The position numbers and the translations under genes were made by a program. From contig SLNJ01000065.1 of NCBI GenBank assembly GCA_007133065.1, positions 1 to 64,000 of the forward strand: DNA of 64,000 nt. The letters are read 5' to 3'. Below the pieces are notes generated by a model. It saw nothing but the letters and a program-made list of their open reading frames with translations. It was not told where the DNA came from and searched no databases. The DNA comes from Opitutales bacterium. Its GTDB lineage: Bacteria; Verrucomicrobiota; Verrucomicrobiia; Opitutales; Oceanipulchritudinaceae. Shown here one piece after another: positions 15,918 through 28,200 of the stretch. Positions within the stretch are counted from its first letter, which is position 1, and the number at the start of each line of letters is the position of its first letter.

Positions 15918-16556
15918 ATGGACCTGACCGCTTTACGAAGGGAATACGCCCGGGCCGGAATCGACGAAGCCGCGCTCGCCGACGCTCCCCACGAGGAGTT
16001 CGAGCGCTGGTTCCGGCAGGCGCAGGAGGCGGACCTGCTCGAACCGAACGCGTGCATCCTCGGAACGGTCGACGCCGAAAACAGCCCCTCCCAGCGTATC
16101 GTCCTGCTGAAGCAGTTCGATGCCCGCGGCTACGTCTTCTACACGAACTACGAGAGCCGTAAGGCCGAACACATCGCCGCCAACCCCCGGGCCTCCCTGC
16201 TCTTTCCGTGGTTGCCACTCGAGCGCCAGGTCGTGATCGAGGGGACGGCCTCACGGATTTCTCAGAGTGAATCGTTGCGCTACTTCATGACGCGCCCGCT
16301 CGGGAACCGGCTCGGCGCATGGGCCTCCCCGCAGAGCCGGATCATCCGATCCCGCGCTGTCCTTGAGATGAAGCTCGAGGAGATGAAACGCAAGTTCCAC
16401 GACGGCAAAGTGCCGCTCCCGTCGTTCTGGGGAGGGTACCGCGTGCACCCGACCCGCTATGAGTTCTGGCAAGGTCGCGAGAACCGCCTGCACGATCGAT
16501 TTGAGTACAGGCTCGACGACAATGAACAATGGATCCACAACCGGCTCGCTCCCTGA
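15918..16556 (+). CDS. pdxH: Pyridoxamine 5'-phosphate oxidase
   Basis: 212 aa, standard PdxH length. Recognisable parts: an N-terminal helix MDLTALRREYARAGIDE, SQRIVLLKQFDARGYVFYTNYESRKAEHIAANP (FMN binding), RQVVIEGTASRIS, and the C-terminal substrate-site motif FWGGYRVHPTRYEFWQGRENRLHDRFEY. The enzyme oxidises pyridoxine/pyridoxamine phosphate to pyridoxal phosphate with FMN in the cytosol. It stands alone downstream of the CoA-transferase fusion with about 150 bp between them. Confidence 0.95.
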   Translation: MDLTALRREYARAGIDEAALADAPHEEFERWFRQAQEADLLEPNACILGTVDAENSPSQRIVLLKQFDARGYVFYTNYESRKAEHIAANPRASLLFPWLPLERQVVIEGTASRISQSESLRYFMTRPLGNRLGAWASPQSRIIRSRAVLEMKLEEMKRKFHDGKVPLPSFWGGYRVHPTRYEFWQGRENRLHDRFEYRLDDNEQWIHNRLAP

Positions 16557-16843
16557 GTCGACCCGGCCGAGTGCCGAATTTCGATCAGCAGCCTTGCAAC
16601 TTTCAAGCGTTTGGCGTGGTTTGGTTTATTGAACAACTGCGTGAACACGCGGGTCATGGCAGATCTCGCCAAACCTTGGCGGACCGCCCCTGCCACGCGT
16701 GAGATCCGTCGCGCGGAGATGTGCGCTTTGTTATTTTTGTACTTGAAATCCAACAATATATGCAACCAGATGACCGTTTGGTATGCTATTTGCTACCACC
16801 GGTCCATGGCTGCCATACCACTCCCAGACACCTTCTGAACATT

Positions 16844-18418
16844 ATGTCTACTGGATCTCTGCCCGTCCGAACCCGGCCGCTCTGTTCCCTGCGCCTTCTG
16901 ATTGCGCTCCTGTCCGCAGCCGGCGCCGTTCACGCCGCTGGAGATGTGCCGGCGGACCGCTCGACATCGGAACCGCTGCTCCCACTGCAAGCGGCGATCG
17001 ATGAAGCCGTGGAGCACAACCTGCAGGTGCGTATCGAGCGGCACGCGGTGTACGCAGCGGAACAGGACATCGAAGCCGCGGCGGCCGCCTTCGACCCACG
17101 GATTGGGCTGAGCGGCAACGTCAGCCAGACCGAACGCGCGACGGTGGCCGCCGCGACCCAGGCTACCCAACTCGATAACCGCAACTACAGCGCGGGGATC
17201 AACCAGCGATTGCCCCTCGGAACCGAACTCGGCCTGAACACACAGTTGAGCCGGCGCGATTCCGATGCGGGCACCGACATCGTCACCCTCGACTACGATT
17301 CGCGAATCGGGGCAAGCCTCCGGCAGCCGCTGCTGCGAGGCCGCGGGAGCGTGGTCAACCTCGCCCCTTTGCGCCTCGCCGAATCCCGCTACAGCGAGTC
17401 CCGCCTGGTCTTTCGCGAACGATTTCTTCAGATTCTCGCCGCTACCGAGAACGCGTACTGGAATGTGGCATACGCGAATGCACGCCTGCGCCTGCGCGAG
17501 TCGAGTGTCACCCTCGCCGAAAACCTGGTCGAAGAAGCCCGGGCTCGTGTGGAACTCGGATTGGGAACCGAACTCGACGTGCTCCAGGCCCGCTCATCGC
17601 TGGCGGCGCGACAGGAGGAGCGAATCGACGCCCGGCGCGAGCTGGAGGACGCACGGGAGAGCCTCTTGCGCCAGCTCGGCCGGCTGGAGGCGCCCCTCGA
17701 TTCGGTGGAAGCCGCGACCCCCTACGAGGTGGAAGGGTTTTATGTGGTCGCCCTGCCCGACGCCCCCCCGGAGGTGCCCCGATTTTCAGAGACCTGGGAG
17801 CGCGCGCTCTTCCGCGATCCCGGGACAGCCCGTCAGGAGGAGCTTCTCCGCCGCCGCGAGATCGACCGCCGGGTGGCGCGCAACAACCTCCGCCCCTCCC
17901 TGGATCTCGTCGCCTCGGGCAGCTTTCTCGGGCGAGACGAGACCGCCGCTCGCAACGCCTACCAACAGGCGCTCGAGCAGGACGGACACTCGTGGCGTCT
18001 CGGGATCGAAGTATCCATGCCATGGGGACAGCGTGAGGCAAAAGCCCGCATGCGCCAGGCCGACATTCGGCGCGAGCAGAGCGAACTGGAGTTGATGGAC
18101 CATAAGAGCGCGCTCTACCAGGACATCCGGCGAACATGGCGCAACCTCGAGACCAGTGCGGATCGCGAAGAGGCGGCACGGTTCAGCCGCGACCTGCACG
18201 AACGCGTCTACGCACAGGAGGAGGCCAAGTACGCGGCCGGGGTCTCCGCGACCCGCGAGTTGCTTGAAGCCCAGCGCGACTGGGATGAAGCCAGACTCCG
18301 CCACCTGAACGCCCTCCTCGAACAGCTTCGGGCGGACATCCGGCTTTCACAGCTCGACGGCACGTTACTCGACCGGCACGGATACCGCTGGGACCAGGAT
18401 TCACAATTGATCGACTGA
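16844..18418 (+). CDS. TolC-family outer-membrane efflux protein
   Basis: 524 aa from ATG 16844, which gives a signal peptide ending AVHA. The rest has the two-fold repeated helical pattern of TolC channels: LQAAIDEAVEHNLQVRIERHAV, NVAYANARLRLRESSVTLAENLVEEARARVELGLGTELDVLQARSSLA, and the second half LLEAQRDWDEARLRHLNALLEQLRADIRLSQLDGTLL. Longer-than-average soluble regions occur between 310 and 380. Six bp separate it from the adaptor gene, so it heads the export operon that follows. It should form the trimeric outer-membrane exit duct. Confidence 0.9.
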   Translation: MSTGSLPVRTRPLCSLRLLIALLSAAGAVHAAGDVPADRSTSEPLLPLQAAIDEAVEHNLQVRIERHAVYAAEQDIEAAAAAFDPRIGLSGNVSQTERATVAAATQATQLDNRNYSAGINQRLPLGTELGLNTQLSRRDSDAGTDIVTLDYDSRIGASLRQPLLRGRGSVVNLAPLRLAESRYSESRLVFRERFLQILAATENAYWNVAYANARLRLRESSVTLAENLVEEARARVELGLGTELDVLQARSSLAARQEERIDARRELEDARESLLRQLGRLEAPLDSVEAATPYEVEGFYVVALPDAPPEVPRFSETWERALFRDPGTARQEELLRRREIDRRVARNNLRPSLDLVASGSFLGRDETAARNAYQQALEQDGHSWRLGIEVSMPWGQREAKARMRQADIRREQSELELMDHKSALYQDIRRTWRNLETSADREEAARFSRDLHERVYAQEEAKYAAGVSATRELLEAQRDWDEARLRHLNALLEQLRADIRLSQLDGTLLDRHGYRWDQDSQLID

Positions 18419-18423
18419 TCTCC

Positions 18424-19734
18424 ATGCCCCGAAAGAAAAAATCGCTGAAACGACGCCTCATCTGGGTCACCCTCTTGCTGCTTTGCATCGCCTCCGGCGG
18501 TTACGGTTGGGTCGCGCTGCAGAAGGAGCGCCCCGTCTCCGTGATCCTCGACGAGGTGCGCGAGCGCAACATCACAAGCGTGGTCGCGGCGACCGGACGG
18601 GTACACCCTGTGGTCGAGGTCAAGATCTCCTCCGAGGTCTCCGGGGAGATCGTCGAGCTGCCGGTGCGGGAAGGGCAGCGCGTTGCGAGCGGCGACCTGC
18701 TCGCGCGCATTCGCTCGGATACCTACCGGGCCAAGGTGCGGCAGCGGGAAGCCGCCGTCAGCAGCGCCCGCAGCACCAGCCTCCAGCGCAAGGCCGAGCT
18801 GCTGCAGGCAGAGATGGATCTACGCCGGACCGAGAACCTGCACGAGCGCGGATTCGCGTCCAGCTCGGACCTCGAAAACGCACGCACGCGGGTCGAGGTC
18901 GCGCAGGCTTCATTCGAGAGTTCCGAGTTTCAAATCGCCCAACAGGAAACCCAGCTCGATGAGGCGCTCGAGGAGCTCGCCAAAACCGAAATCTACGCTC
19001 CAATGGGCGGAACGATCTCCCGTCTCAACATCGAACTTGGAGAACGGGTCGTCGGGACCGGCATGAACCCCGGGACGGAGATCCTGACCGTCGCCGACCT
19101 CACCGCGATGGAGGTGCGAGTCGAGGTCAGCGAAAATGAGATCGTTCAGATCTCGCTGGGAGATCCGGCCCGCGTCGCGGTCGACGCCCTGCGCGCTCTC
19201 GAGTTCAACGGCAGAGTGGCCGAGGTCGCCAGCAGCGCGATCACCATCGGCGAGCGCCAGCAGGATGCGATCACCGCGTTCCAGGTACGCATCCGGCTGG
19301 AGGAACTCGATCCCGCCATCCGGCCGGGAATGACGGCGTCTGCCGACATTCAAACCGACACGGTGGAGAACGCCCTCGCCGTTCCGCTTCAGGCCGTCAC
19401 CGTCCGCGAACGCAGCGAGCTGCCCGGTGCACAGGCAGCACGGCCCGACGCCGCTGCCTCCGGATCCGAGAACAACGGCGGCCCCGCGGGCAACCGGCGC
19501 CGCGGACGCGACAATCTCCAGCGGGTCGTCTTCGTGGTGAACGATGGACGCGTGCAGCTGCGTGCGGTGGAAACCGGGATCGCCGACAGCTCCCATATCG
19601 AGATCAAAGACGGCCTCAGCGCAGGCGAACAAATTGTCTCGGGGAGTTACGGGGCGATTACCCGCGATCTGTATCACGACTCGCTGGTCCGCGAATCGGA
19701 GTCGGCGGTGGTTACCGACCGCCGCGGCCGCTGA
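18424..19734 (+). CDS. MacA-like periplasmic adaptor (membrane fusion) protein
   Basis: 436 aa. One N-terminal membrane anchor (about 10-31), then the biotinyl-lipoyl half motif VKISSEVSGEIVELPVREGQRVASGDLLARI, a coiled-coil hairpin (about 100-190), the second lipoyl half KTEIYAPMGGTISRLNIELGERV, and beta-barrel/membrane-proximal domains with FNGRVAEV and IRPGMTASADI. A charged Asn/Gly/Arg-rich insertion lies near residues 330-360. It bridges the inner-membrane ABC transporter to the TolC-type channel encoded just upstream. Confidence 0.9.
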   Translation: MPRKKKSLKRRLIWVTLLLLCIASGGYGWVALQKERPVSVILDEVRERNITSVVAATGRVHPVVEVKISSEVSGEIVELPVREGQRVASGDLLARIRSDTYRAKVRQREAAVSSARSTSLQRKAELLQAEMDLRRTENLHERGFASSSDLENARTRVEVAQASFESSEFQIAQQETQLDEALEELAKTEIYAPMGGTISRLNIELGERVVGTGMNPGTEILTVADLTAMEVRVEVSENEIVQISLGDPARVAVDALRALEFNGRVAEVASSAITIGERQQDAITAFQVRIRLEELDPAIRPGMTASADIQTDTVENALAVPLQAVTVRERSELPGAQAARPDAAASGSENNGGPAGNRRRGRDNLQRVVFVVNDGRVQLRAVETGIADSSHIEIKDGLSAGEQIVSGSYGAITRDLYHDSLVRESESAVVTDRRGR

Positions 19735-19752
19735 CACACCATCTCCGACACC

Positions 19753-20514
19753 ATGTCGCACAACCACGAACCCGAAGGGCACTCGCTCCCGATCATCCGC
19801 CTCGCCGGAGTTCACAAGAGTTACGATCTCGGATCGACACGGGTGCCGGCATTGAACGGAATCGATCTGGAGATCTGCCGCAACGAGTACCTCGCGATCA
19901 TGGGGCCCTCCGGGAGCGGCAAATCCACCCTGATGAACCTGCTCGGATGCCTCGACACACCCACGTCGGGACTGTACCGCTTTCACAGCGAAGACGTTGC
20001 CGCGATGGACGACAACCAACTCGCGCGAATCCGTAACCGCGAGATTGGATTCGTCTTTCAGAGCTTCAACCTGCTCCCCCGCGCCGACGTCCTACGGAAT
20101 ATCGAACTCCCCCTGATCTACGCCGGCGTCTCCCGCGAAGAGCGGATCGAGCGCGCCCGCGAGATCGCGTTGCAGGTCGGACTGGAATCCCGGCTCGACC
20201 ACCGGCCGAATGAACTCTCGGGCGGCCAGCGTCAGCGCGTCGCAATCGCGCGAGCTCTGGTCAATCGGCCCGCGATCCTGCTCGCGGACGAGCCCACCGG
20301 CAATCTCGACTCCCGGACCGGCGCCGAGATCATGGAGCTGTTCGACCAACTGCACGCGCGCGGAAACACGATTATCCTTGTAACGCACGAGGAATACATC
20401 GCACACCACGCCCGCCGCCTTGTCCGCCTGCATGACGGGCTCGTGGCGTCGGACGTCCCCGGCACCAAACGGGTGGCGGGCACCGCGACCCAACCCATAA
20501 CCCCGGGTGCTTGA
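19753..20514 (+). CDS. MacB/LolD-type ABC transporter ATP-binding protein
   Basis: 253 aa. Walker [10 protein letters not shown] (51-59), Q-loop near [14 protein letters not shown], signature [15 protein letters not shown], Walker [13 protein letters not shown] and the switch His in ILVTHEE. The subfamily ([32 protein letters not shown]) is that of MacB/LolD/FtsE-like exporters, which work as mechanotransmitters rather than classic transporters. It sits between the adaptor gene and two permease genes. Confidence 0.93.
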   Translation: MSHNHEPEGHSLPIIRLAGVHKSYDLGSTRVPALNGIDLEICRNEYLAIMGPSGSGKSTLMNLLGCLDTPTSGLYRFHSEDVAAMDDNQLARIRNREIGFVFQSFNLLPRADVLRNIELPLIYAGVSREERIERAREIALQVGLESRLDHRPNELSGGQRQRVAIARALVNRPAILLADEPTGNLDSRTGAEIMELFDQLHARGNTIILVTHEEYIAHHARRLVRLHDGLVASDVPGTKRVAGTATQPITPGA

Positions 20515-20559
20515 TACTCACCCCCCGCTTCCCGCCATTCGATTGCAGCCTTCCCCCTC

Positions 20560-21813
20560 ATGCGCGCCTGGTTGACCGAACTGGATGAGAGCCGGCGCAT
20601 AGCGCTGGAACAGATGCGGGTCCACAAGACCCGGGCCGGACTCACCGCGCTCGGTGTGATCATTGGGATCGTCGCCGTCACCCTCATGGGCGCTGCGATC
20701 CGCGGGATCGACAAAGGGTTCTCGGACTCGCTCGATATGCTCGGCACCGATATCCTGCACGTGCAGCAGTTCCCGTGGCGGGGCGTGGGGGACGATTGGA
20801 GGCGCTACCGTAACCGGCCCCAAATGCGGGATCGCGACTCCGATGAGCTTAACGGGATCTTCGCCGCGACCCCCGGTTCGCTGCTGATGCACTCGGTTCC
20901 GGTCGTCGAGCGATGGCGCACCGTCACCCACGGAGACCGTTCGGTCGAAAGCGTGCGCGTCCGGGGCACCACGGCAGATTACGTCCTGATCGCGACGGCA
21001 ACCTACGCCGAAGGGCGGTTTTTCACCGAAGTGGAGGAACGAGCCGGGCGCGATGTCGTCGTTCTCGGGCACGATATCGCCGAAGCGCTCTTCCAAGGCA
21101 TCTCACCGCTCGGGGAATCCGTTCGGCTCAACAACCGGAACATGACCGTGATCGGGGTGTTCGCCCGCCAGGGATCATTCCTGGGGCTCTTCAGTTTCGA
21201 CAACCAGGTCGTGATTCCCCTCAACACGCTGCGCAAGACCGACAACTCGCGGTGGAGAGTCGCACACCAGGTCAAGCTCCGGCCGGGGGCCGACAAAGCG
21301 GATGCGGAACTGGAGCTGACCGGCGCGGTTCGGCGCGTGCGAGGTCTCCTCCCCGGTGAGGCCGATGATTTCGAGATCAACAAAACGGAGATGTTCGAGG
21401 AGCAGATCGACCCGATCAAGAACGGCGTAGCCGCGGCCGGACTCTTTATCACCGGGCTCGCGCTCTTCGTCGGGGCGATCGGGATTATGAACATCACTTT
21501 CGTCAGCGTGCGGGAACGAACGCGCGAGATCGGAACCCGGCGCGCCCTCGGGGCTCCCCGGCGCGCCATTCTTACTCAGTTCCTCATCGAAGCGGTTTCC
21601 ATCTGCCTTCTCGGGGGGATCATCGGACTTGCACTCGCCGGAGGCGCACAGGCCGTCATTAGATTCACAATCCCGAACTTTCCCGCCGTCTTCGGCATCG
21701 ATCTGGTGCTCATCGGACTGGGTGTCTCCGTGATCACGGGGATCTGCTCGGGCTTTGCGCCAGCATGGCAGGCGGCGCGCCTTGACCCCGCACGCGCCCT
21801 GCGCCACGAATGA
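20560..21813 (+). CDS. MacB-like ABC permease (FtsX fold), first of two
   Basis: 417 aa. An N-terminal membrane helix (AGLTALGVIIGIVAVTLMGAA) is followed by a large periplasmic MacB_PCD domain, then three C-terminal helices with the FtsX pattern GAIGIMNITFVSVRERTREIGTRRALGAPRRAILTQFLIEAVSICLLGG. In MacB the ATPase and permease are one chain; here they are separate. The stop overlaps the next permease start by 4 nt, so the two should be made together, perhaps as a heterodimer. Confidence 0.9.
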   Translation: MRAWLTELDESRRIALEQMRVHKTRAGLTALGVIIGIVAVTLMGAAIRGIDKGFSDSLDMLGTDILHVQQFPWRGVGDDWRRYRNRPQMRDRDSDELNGIFAATPGSLLMHSVPVVERWRTVTHGDRSVESVRVRGTTADYVLIATATYAEGRFFTEVEERAGRDVVVLGHDIAEALFQGISPLGESVRLNNRNMTVIGVFARQGSFLGLFSFDNQVVIPLNTLRKTDNSRWRVAHQVKLRPGADKADAELELTGAVRRVRGLLPGEADDFEINKTEMFEEQIDPIKNGVAAAGLFITGLALFVGAIGIMNITFVSVRERTREIGTRRALGAPRRAILTQFLIEAVSICLLGGIIGLALAGGAQAVIRFTIPNFPAVFGIDLVLIGLGVSVITGICSGFAPAWQAARLDPARALRHE

Positions 21814-23084
21814 AATCGCCGATCCGCATCGTACGCCCGCAAACCCGCCGTGCCCTCCGTCCCGGCGACCTGGTGCGGATGGCCGGGGGATCGCTCGGAT
21901 CGAACAAGCTGCGCACCGCTCTGACAATGCTGGGGATCACCATCGGCGTCTTCTCGGTGGTCAGCGTCATGACGGCGCTCTCCGCCATCCGCTCCTCGAT
22001 CGACGCCGGCTTGAGCCAGCTTGGATCGGATGTCTTTCAGATCAGCCGGTTCCCGGCAATCATGATCAACCAGGGATGGTGGAACTACCGGCACCGTCCC
22101 ATCATCGACTACAGGCAGGCGCGCCGGTTCCAGGAGGCGATGGCCCACCACGAGCTTTCCGTTACGATGCACATCTCGGACGGATCCGTGCGCGGCAGCT
22201 ACGGCGACCGGCGGACTCCGCGCAGTCTGCGCCTCGTCGGGACAAACGAAAATTACCTCACCACGCACAACTACAGCATCCGGTTCGGCCGCAATATCAC
22301 CCCCGAGGATCTCGAGTTCAACCGGCCGGTCACGGTCATCGGGGATGCCCTCCGCGAATCCCTGTTCCCCCATGAGAATCCGATCGGCCGCACGATTACG
22401 CTCGGGGGCGGACGCTACGAGGTCGCCGGCGTACTCGACCGCAAAGGCGAGGCATTCGGCGAGTCCTTTGACGACGTCGCGCTGATCCCGATTCCCCGCT
22501 TCCTCCAGCGCCACACCCGACGCTGGAGTTCGGTGAACCTCGCCGTCCAGGCTGGGAGCAACCAGCTTTTCGCGGGGACCCAGGATGTCGCGATTGGGGC
22601 AATGCGGCTCGTCCGTCGCCTCGAACCGGAACAACCGAACGATTTCGATCTGTACTCCAACGACTCGCTCCGGGAGGCCTTCGCCCGAATCGCCCGAATT
22701 GTTGGAACCGGCGGATTGCTCATCAGTTTCATCGCCCTCGTCACCGCTGGTGTCGGAATCATGAACATCATGCTCGTGTCGGTCACCGAGCGGACCCGGG
22801 AGATCGGGATTCGCAAGAGCCTCGGAGCGCGGGCGAACGACATCCTCCGCCAGTTCCTGATCGAATCGTTCCTACTCGCCCAGGCCGGAGGGGCTCTCGG
22901 GATCCTGGCCGGGGCAATCGCCGGCAACGCGGTCGCCATGTACCTCGACGTACCGCCCATCATCCCCTGGGCGTGGACCGCGGTCGCAGTGATCGTCTGC
23001 TCTGCGATCGGGATCGGATTCGGACTCTATCCCGCGTGGAAAGCCGCTCGACTCCAGCCCGTCGAAGCCCTGCGCTTCGAGTGA
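21810..23084 (+). CDS. MacB-like ABC permease (FtsX fold), second of two
   Basis: 424 aa with the same architecture as its upstream neighbour: LRTALTMLGITIGVFSVVSVMTAL helix, periplasmic domain, then VGIMNIMLVSVTERTREIGIRKSLGARANDILRQFLIESFLLAQAGGALG. The two permeases clearly differ in the periplasmic part (for example RFPAIMINQGWWNYRHRPIIDYRQ here), so the transporter may be a heterodimer with an asymmetric substrate path. Likely cargo is a lipophilic or peptide compound exported via the adaptor and TolC partner. About 170 bp separate it from rpsA. Confidence 0.9.
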   Translation: MKSPIRIVRPQTRRALRPGDLVRMAGGSLGSNKLRTALTMLGITIGVFSVVSVMTALSAIRSSIDAGLSQLGSDVFQISRFPAIMINQGWWNYRHRPIIDYRQARRFQEAMAHHELSVTMHISDGSVRGSYGDRRTPRSLRLVGTNENYLTTHNYSIRFGRNITPEDLEFNRPVTVIGDALRESLFPHENPIGRTITLGGGRYEVAGVLDRKGEAFGESFDDVALIPIPRFLQRHTRRWSSVNLAVQAGSNQLFAGTQDVAIGAMRLVRRLEPEQPNDFDLYSNDSLREAFARIARIVGTGGLLISFIALVTAGVGIMNIMLVSVTERTREIGIRKSLGARANDILRQFLIESFLLAQAGGALGILAGAIAGNAVAMYLDVPPIIPWAWTAVAVIVCSAIGIGFGLYPAWKAARLQPVEALRFE

Positions 23085-23254
23085 AAAAATCCTTGCTTCA
23101 GGTCTCGACAGGTGAGATTCTCAAACTCTTTCCCCAAAAACCGGGGCATGACACCACATCAGTAATATGAACCTCAACCCGGGTCGGGAACCGGTGCCAT
23201 GGCGCACCGGATCACTTCCAGATCCGGTCTTTGTACCACAGGAGATAAATATAT

Positions 23255-24913
<1,659 letters not shown>

Positions 24914-24951
24914 TCGCAGCCCGCGCCGCGTCCACATACTACAACTTGCAT

Positions 24952-24987
24952 GCCGCCTTCCGGATTTCCGGAAGGCGGCTTTTTTTT
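24952..24987 (+). terminator. Intrinsic terminator of rpsA
   Basis: A 13-bp perfect GC-rich stem (24952-24964 and 24967-24979, GCCGCCTTCCGGA and complement) is followed by eight T (24980-24987). It lies 38 bp after the rpsA stop and separates it from the secreted LamG protein gene. Confidence 0.95.
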
Positions 24988-25207
24988 GCGCACCGCGGCT
25001 CACGGGACGGGAGGCCGGACAGGGATGCAAGTCTGGATTCCCGTTGACACCGGCCGCATGCGTTGAAACCATCGGACTTCGAACAGCGGCATCCGGCGCA
25101 ATTTTCGCGATCGACCGAGTCGCTTTTCCCCTTCCTGGACTTGAATTAGATCGTTTGCGCGCGCGCAACCCGGCGCCGCACTCCCAACGTTTAAAGAATA
25201 CCAAACC

Positions 25208-28200
25208 ATGAGCATGACATCCCTCTCCTTTCATCAACTCCCGGCCCGCGGCATGCGAGGCCGGTTCGCGATCCTCGGGTTGCTTGCTGCGCTGCTGCTG
25301 GCGCCGGCCGGCGCCGCGCAGGCCCAGAGCGGCTTGAATTTCATCTACGAAGTGGAAAACTGGAAGTACGAGGCCGACCTGCAATGGCTTTACGCGATCG
25401 AGGCGGGCGGTGGCAGCTACTGGTACTACTCGCATACCTTCGGCTGGATGTGGCACCACGAGGACTTCGGCAACTGGATCTTCACCTGGGCGTTTGTCGA
25501 CGGCATGTATTCGCTCAAGAAGGAGCTGCGCCAGGCGCTCCACGGCGAGCCGATCGCCCGGGCGGCCGATCAACCCGATCCGGCCACCGATCCGGTGACG
25601 ATCGTCGCTTCGGCCGTGCGCGAGCGCGAGCTCCTGCTGAGCGTCGAGTACCCCGGCGGCAACTGGGATTCACGCTTCGCGCTCTTCGCCGGTGATTCGG
25701 TGCAGGGAGGGACGACGCCGGTTTGGCTTGTGCGCAACGGCTTCGGCGATCCCGGCCAGGAGACCGTCCGGCGCACCCTTCGCTTCGATCTCGCATCGAT
25801 GGACGAGGCGTGGAACCGCTCCGAGCACCGGGAGGTGACGCTCCGGGCGGCCGATCTGGAGATCCCGTACGCCGACAGCACGTACCTGCGTTTTGACGGC
25901 GCCGGCGATCGCGTCTCGCTCGGCAACCTTGATGTCGAAGGCTCGGCCCTCACGCTCGAAGCGTGGGTGCGCGCCTCCGATCTGACAAACTGCCCGCAGG
26001 GTGATTGTCGAGTCATCTCGAAGGCGTCGGGGACTTCCACCGAGGATCACTACTGGATGCTCAGCACCCGGGAACGCGAAGGCGAGTTTCGGCTCCGCTT
26101 CCGGGTAAAAACCGGCGGAACCACACACACGCTCGAGTCCGACCCCGGAGCCGCCATTGCCGAGAACCAGTGGAATCACCTCGCCGGCGTCTACGACGGG
26201 ACCCAGATGCATGTCTACATCAACGGCGCGCTCGCCGGAAGCACACCGGCGACCGGCCCGATCACCCCCGGCGCCGGCGTTCCGGTGTGGATCGGCGACA
26301 ATCCCGACGAGACCGGATCGCGCCCGTGGTCAGGCGACATCGATGCGGTGCGTATCTGGTCGAGCGCCCGCACCGCCGAGCAAATCGCCGCGGGAATCAA
26401 GGGCCCGATCCATGGTCCGGAAACCGGGAAGATCGCGGAGTACCGGATGGATGAAGGAAGCGGAGCCACGGTATACGACGCCTCCGGTCGGGGTAACCAC
26501 GGACAACTCGGATCAACCGATGGCGCCGATTCCGAGGATCCCGACTGGATCCTCAATCGCTACGGTCCGTTCGCAGCAATGGAGATCGGCGTGGTCAATG
26601 TCACCCACGACTCTGCCGAGATCATCTGGCGCACCAACGCTCCGGCAACCGCCGAGGTCAATTATACCACCGAGGATACGACCTTCCGCGTCTGGGGGAA
26701 CGTCGCCACCGACGGCGCGCGCGCAAACCGCAAGAATGAACTCTACCCAAACCGCCTACCCTCCTCCAGCGAGGTCGTCGACGAAGGATCAACGCTCCAC
26801 CGAATCGTCCTGACCGACCTGGAATCCGGTCCCGACATCGAGCATTTCTTCCAGGTTCGCTCCACGGCCGCCGACGGGCGAATCGCGCTCGGCCCCGTCC
26901 TTCGTTTCGAAACGAAGGAACCCCCGGTCGGACCCATGGCTTCGGAGATCACCCGTCATGGAATCACCTGGACGTTCGACGACGAATACCGGGTCGGTCA
27001 GTTCGCCAACGGCGATTACTGGGTCGTCGGTCCGGTCACGATCAACGCCATCTCCCCGGACTACACCGGCGAACGCCACGGGTGGGGACCGAATCCGGAC
27101 ATAAACGAAATCCCGTACGACGCCTGGCTGCGCAGCTTCGACTCCAGCCTGGTTCCCTCGCTTCCCTATGAAGCGGTGCCGGGGGAGTCGATTGTCAAAG
27201 CCGTCTCCGTGGAGGATCCGCCCATGTCCGGCAACTTCTGTCACGAACAGGCGCAGTGCCTCGACAGTGCCGCCGTGCTGACCGTGGTGGACGAGGTGCC
27301 GCCCGGCGAGGGCCGCGCGGTCTTCCGCCCACCGTATGTCGGAGACGACAAGCCGTACTACTTCGTCGAGGATCTTCGCCTCGACCTCCTCGCCAATGTC
27401 ACCCAAACCGCCAGCGCACCCGAGCACCTCGCCGAGGTCGAGCGGTGGTTCGAACGGCTCTGGGTGCATCACCGGACCGGCTGGTCGACCCGCAACAAAC
27501 ACCCACGCATGAGCATGCCCGGCTACCACGCCGGGATGTCGCGACGGACCGGCAAGGGGGCGCTCGCCCTCCACCTGAACTATCCCCGCCAGGACAAGAC
27601 CCAGGCGGTCATCAACTACGTGCAGATCGGAATCGACATGTTCCACATGTTCGAGATGGGGCGGACGTGGACCGGCGCGGCGACCCAGGGCGCCGTCACC
27701 CCGATCGTCTACGCCGCACTCCTGCTCGACGATGACCACATGAAGAACGCGGTCGACACGGCGGACCCCGGGATCTGGGGCGAGGGAGGAGATCGGGTTT
27801 ACAGGAGCGAGCGCACCGGAATGGCCCTCTTTGGCTCTCCCTCCACACCGCGCGCATACTGGGAAAACCAGACCCGGGGCGGTGGGTCCCGGACAGCCCG
27901 CGACCCGCACGGCTACATTGACGGCGGCGAAGTTCCGGGAGCCGTCTACCAGACCTGCTGCTTCTCACAGACCTTCCGCGGCGCGGCAATCGCCCTCCGC
28001 TTCATTGAAGGCCAGAGCATCTTCAACCACGAGCCCTTCTTTGAATACACCGACCGGTGGATGGATTTCGGTGCGTGGACGGTTCCGGATCCCTGCGCTC
28101 CACCGCACCCAACCCTCGGAATGGCCGTATACGGCCAAGCCTTCGGTCCGGACGGCAGTGAGGACGGCGACTGCATCCGCGGCGCCGGGCGCGGCTACGA

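Noticed and set aside
16611-16838. Open frame of 75 codons between pdxH and the TolC-family gene
   Set aside because: No domain, no ribosome binding site, and its end is out of frame with anything; likely noncoding.
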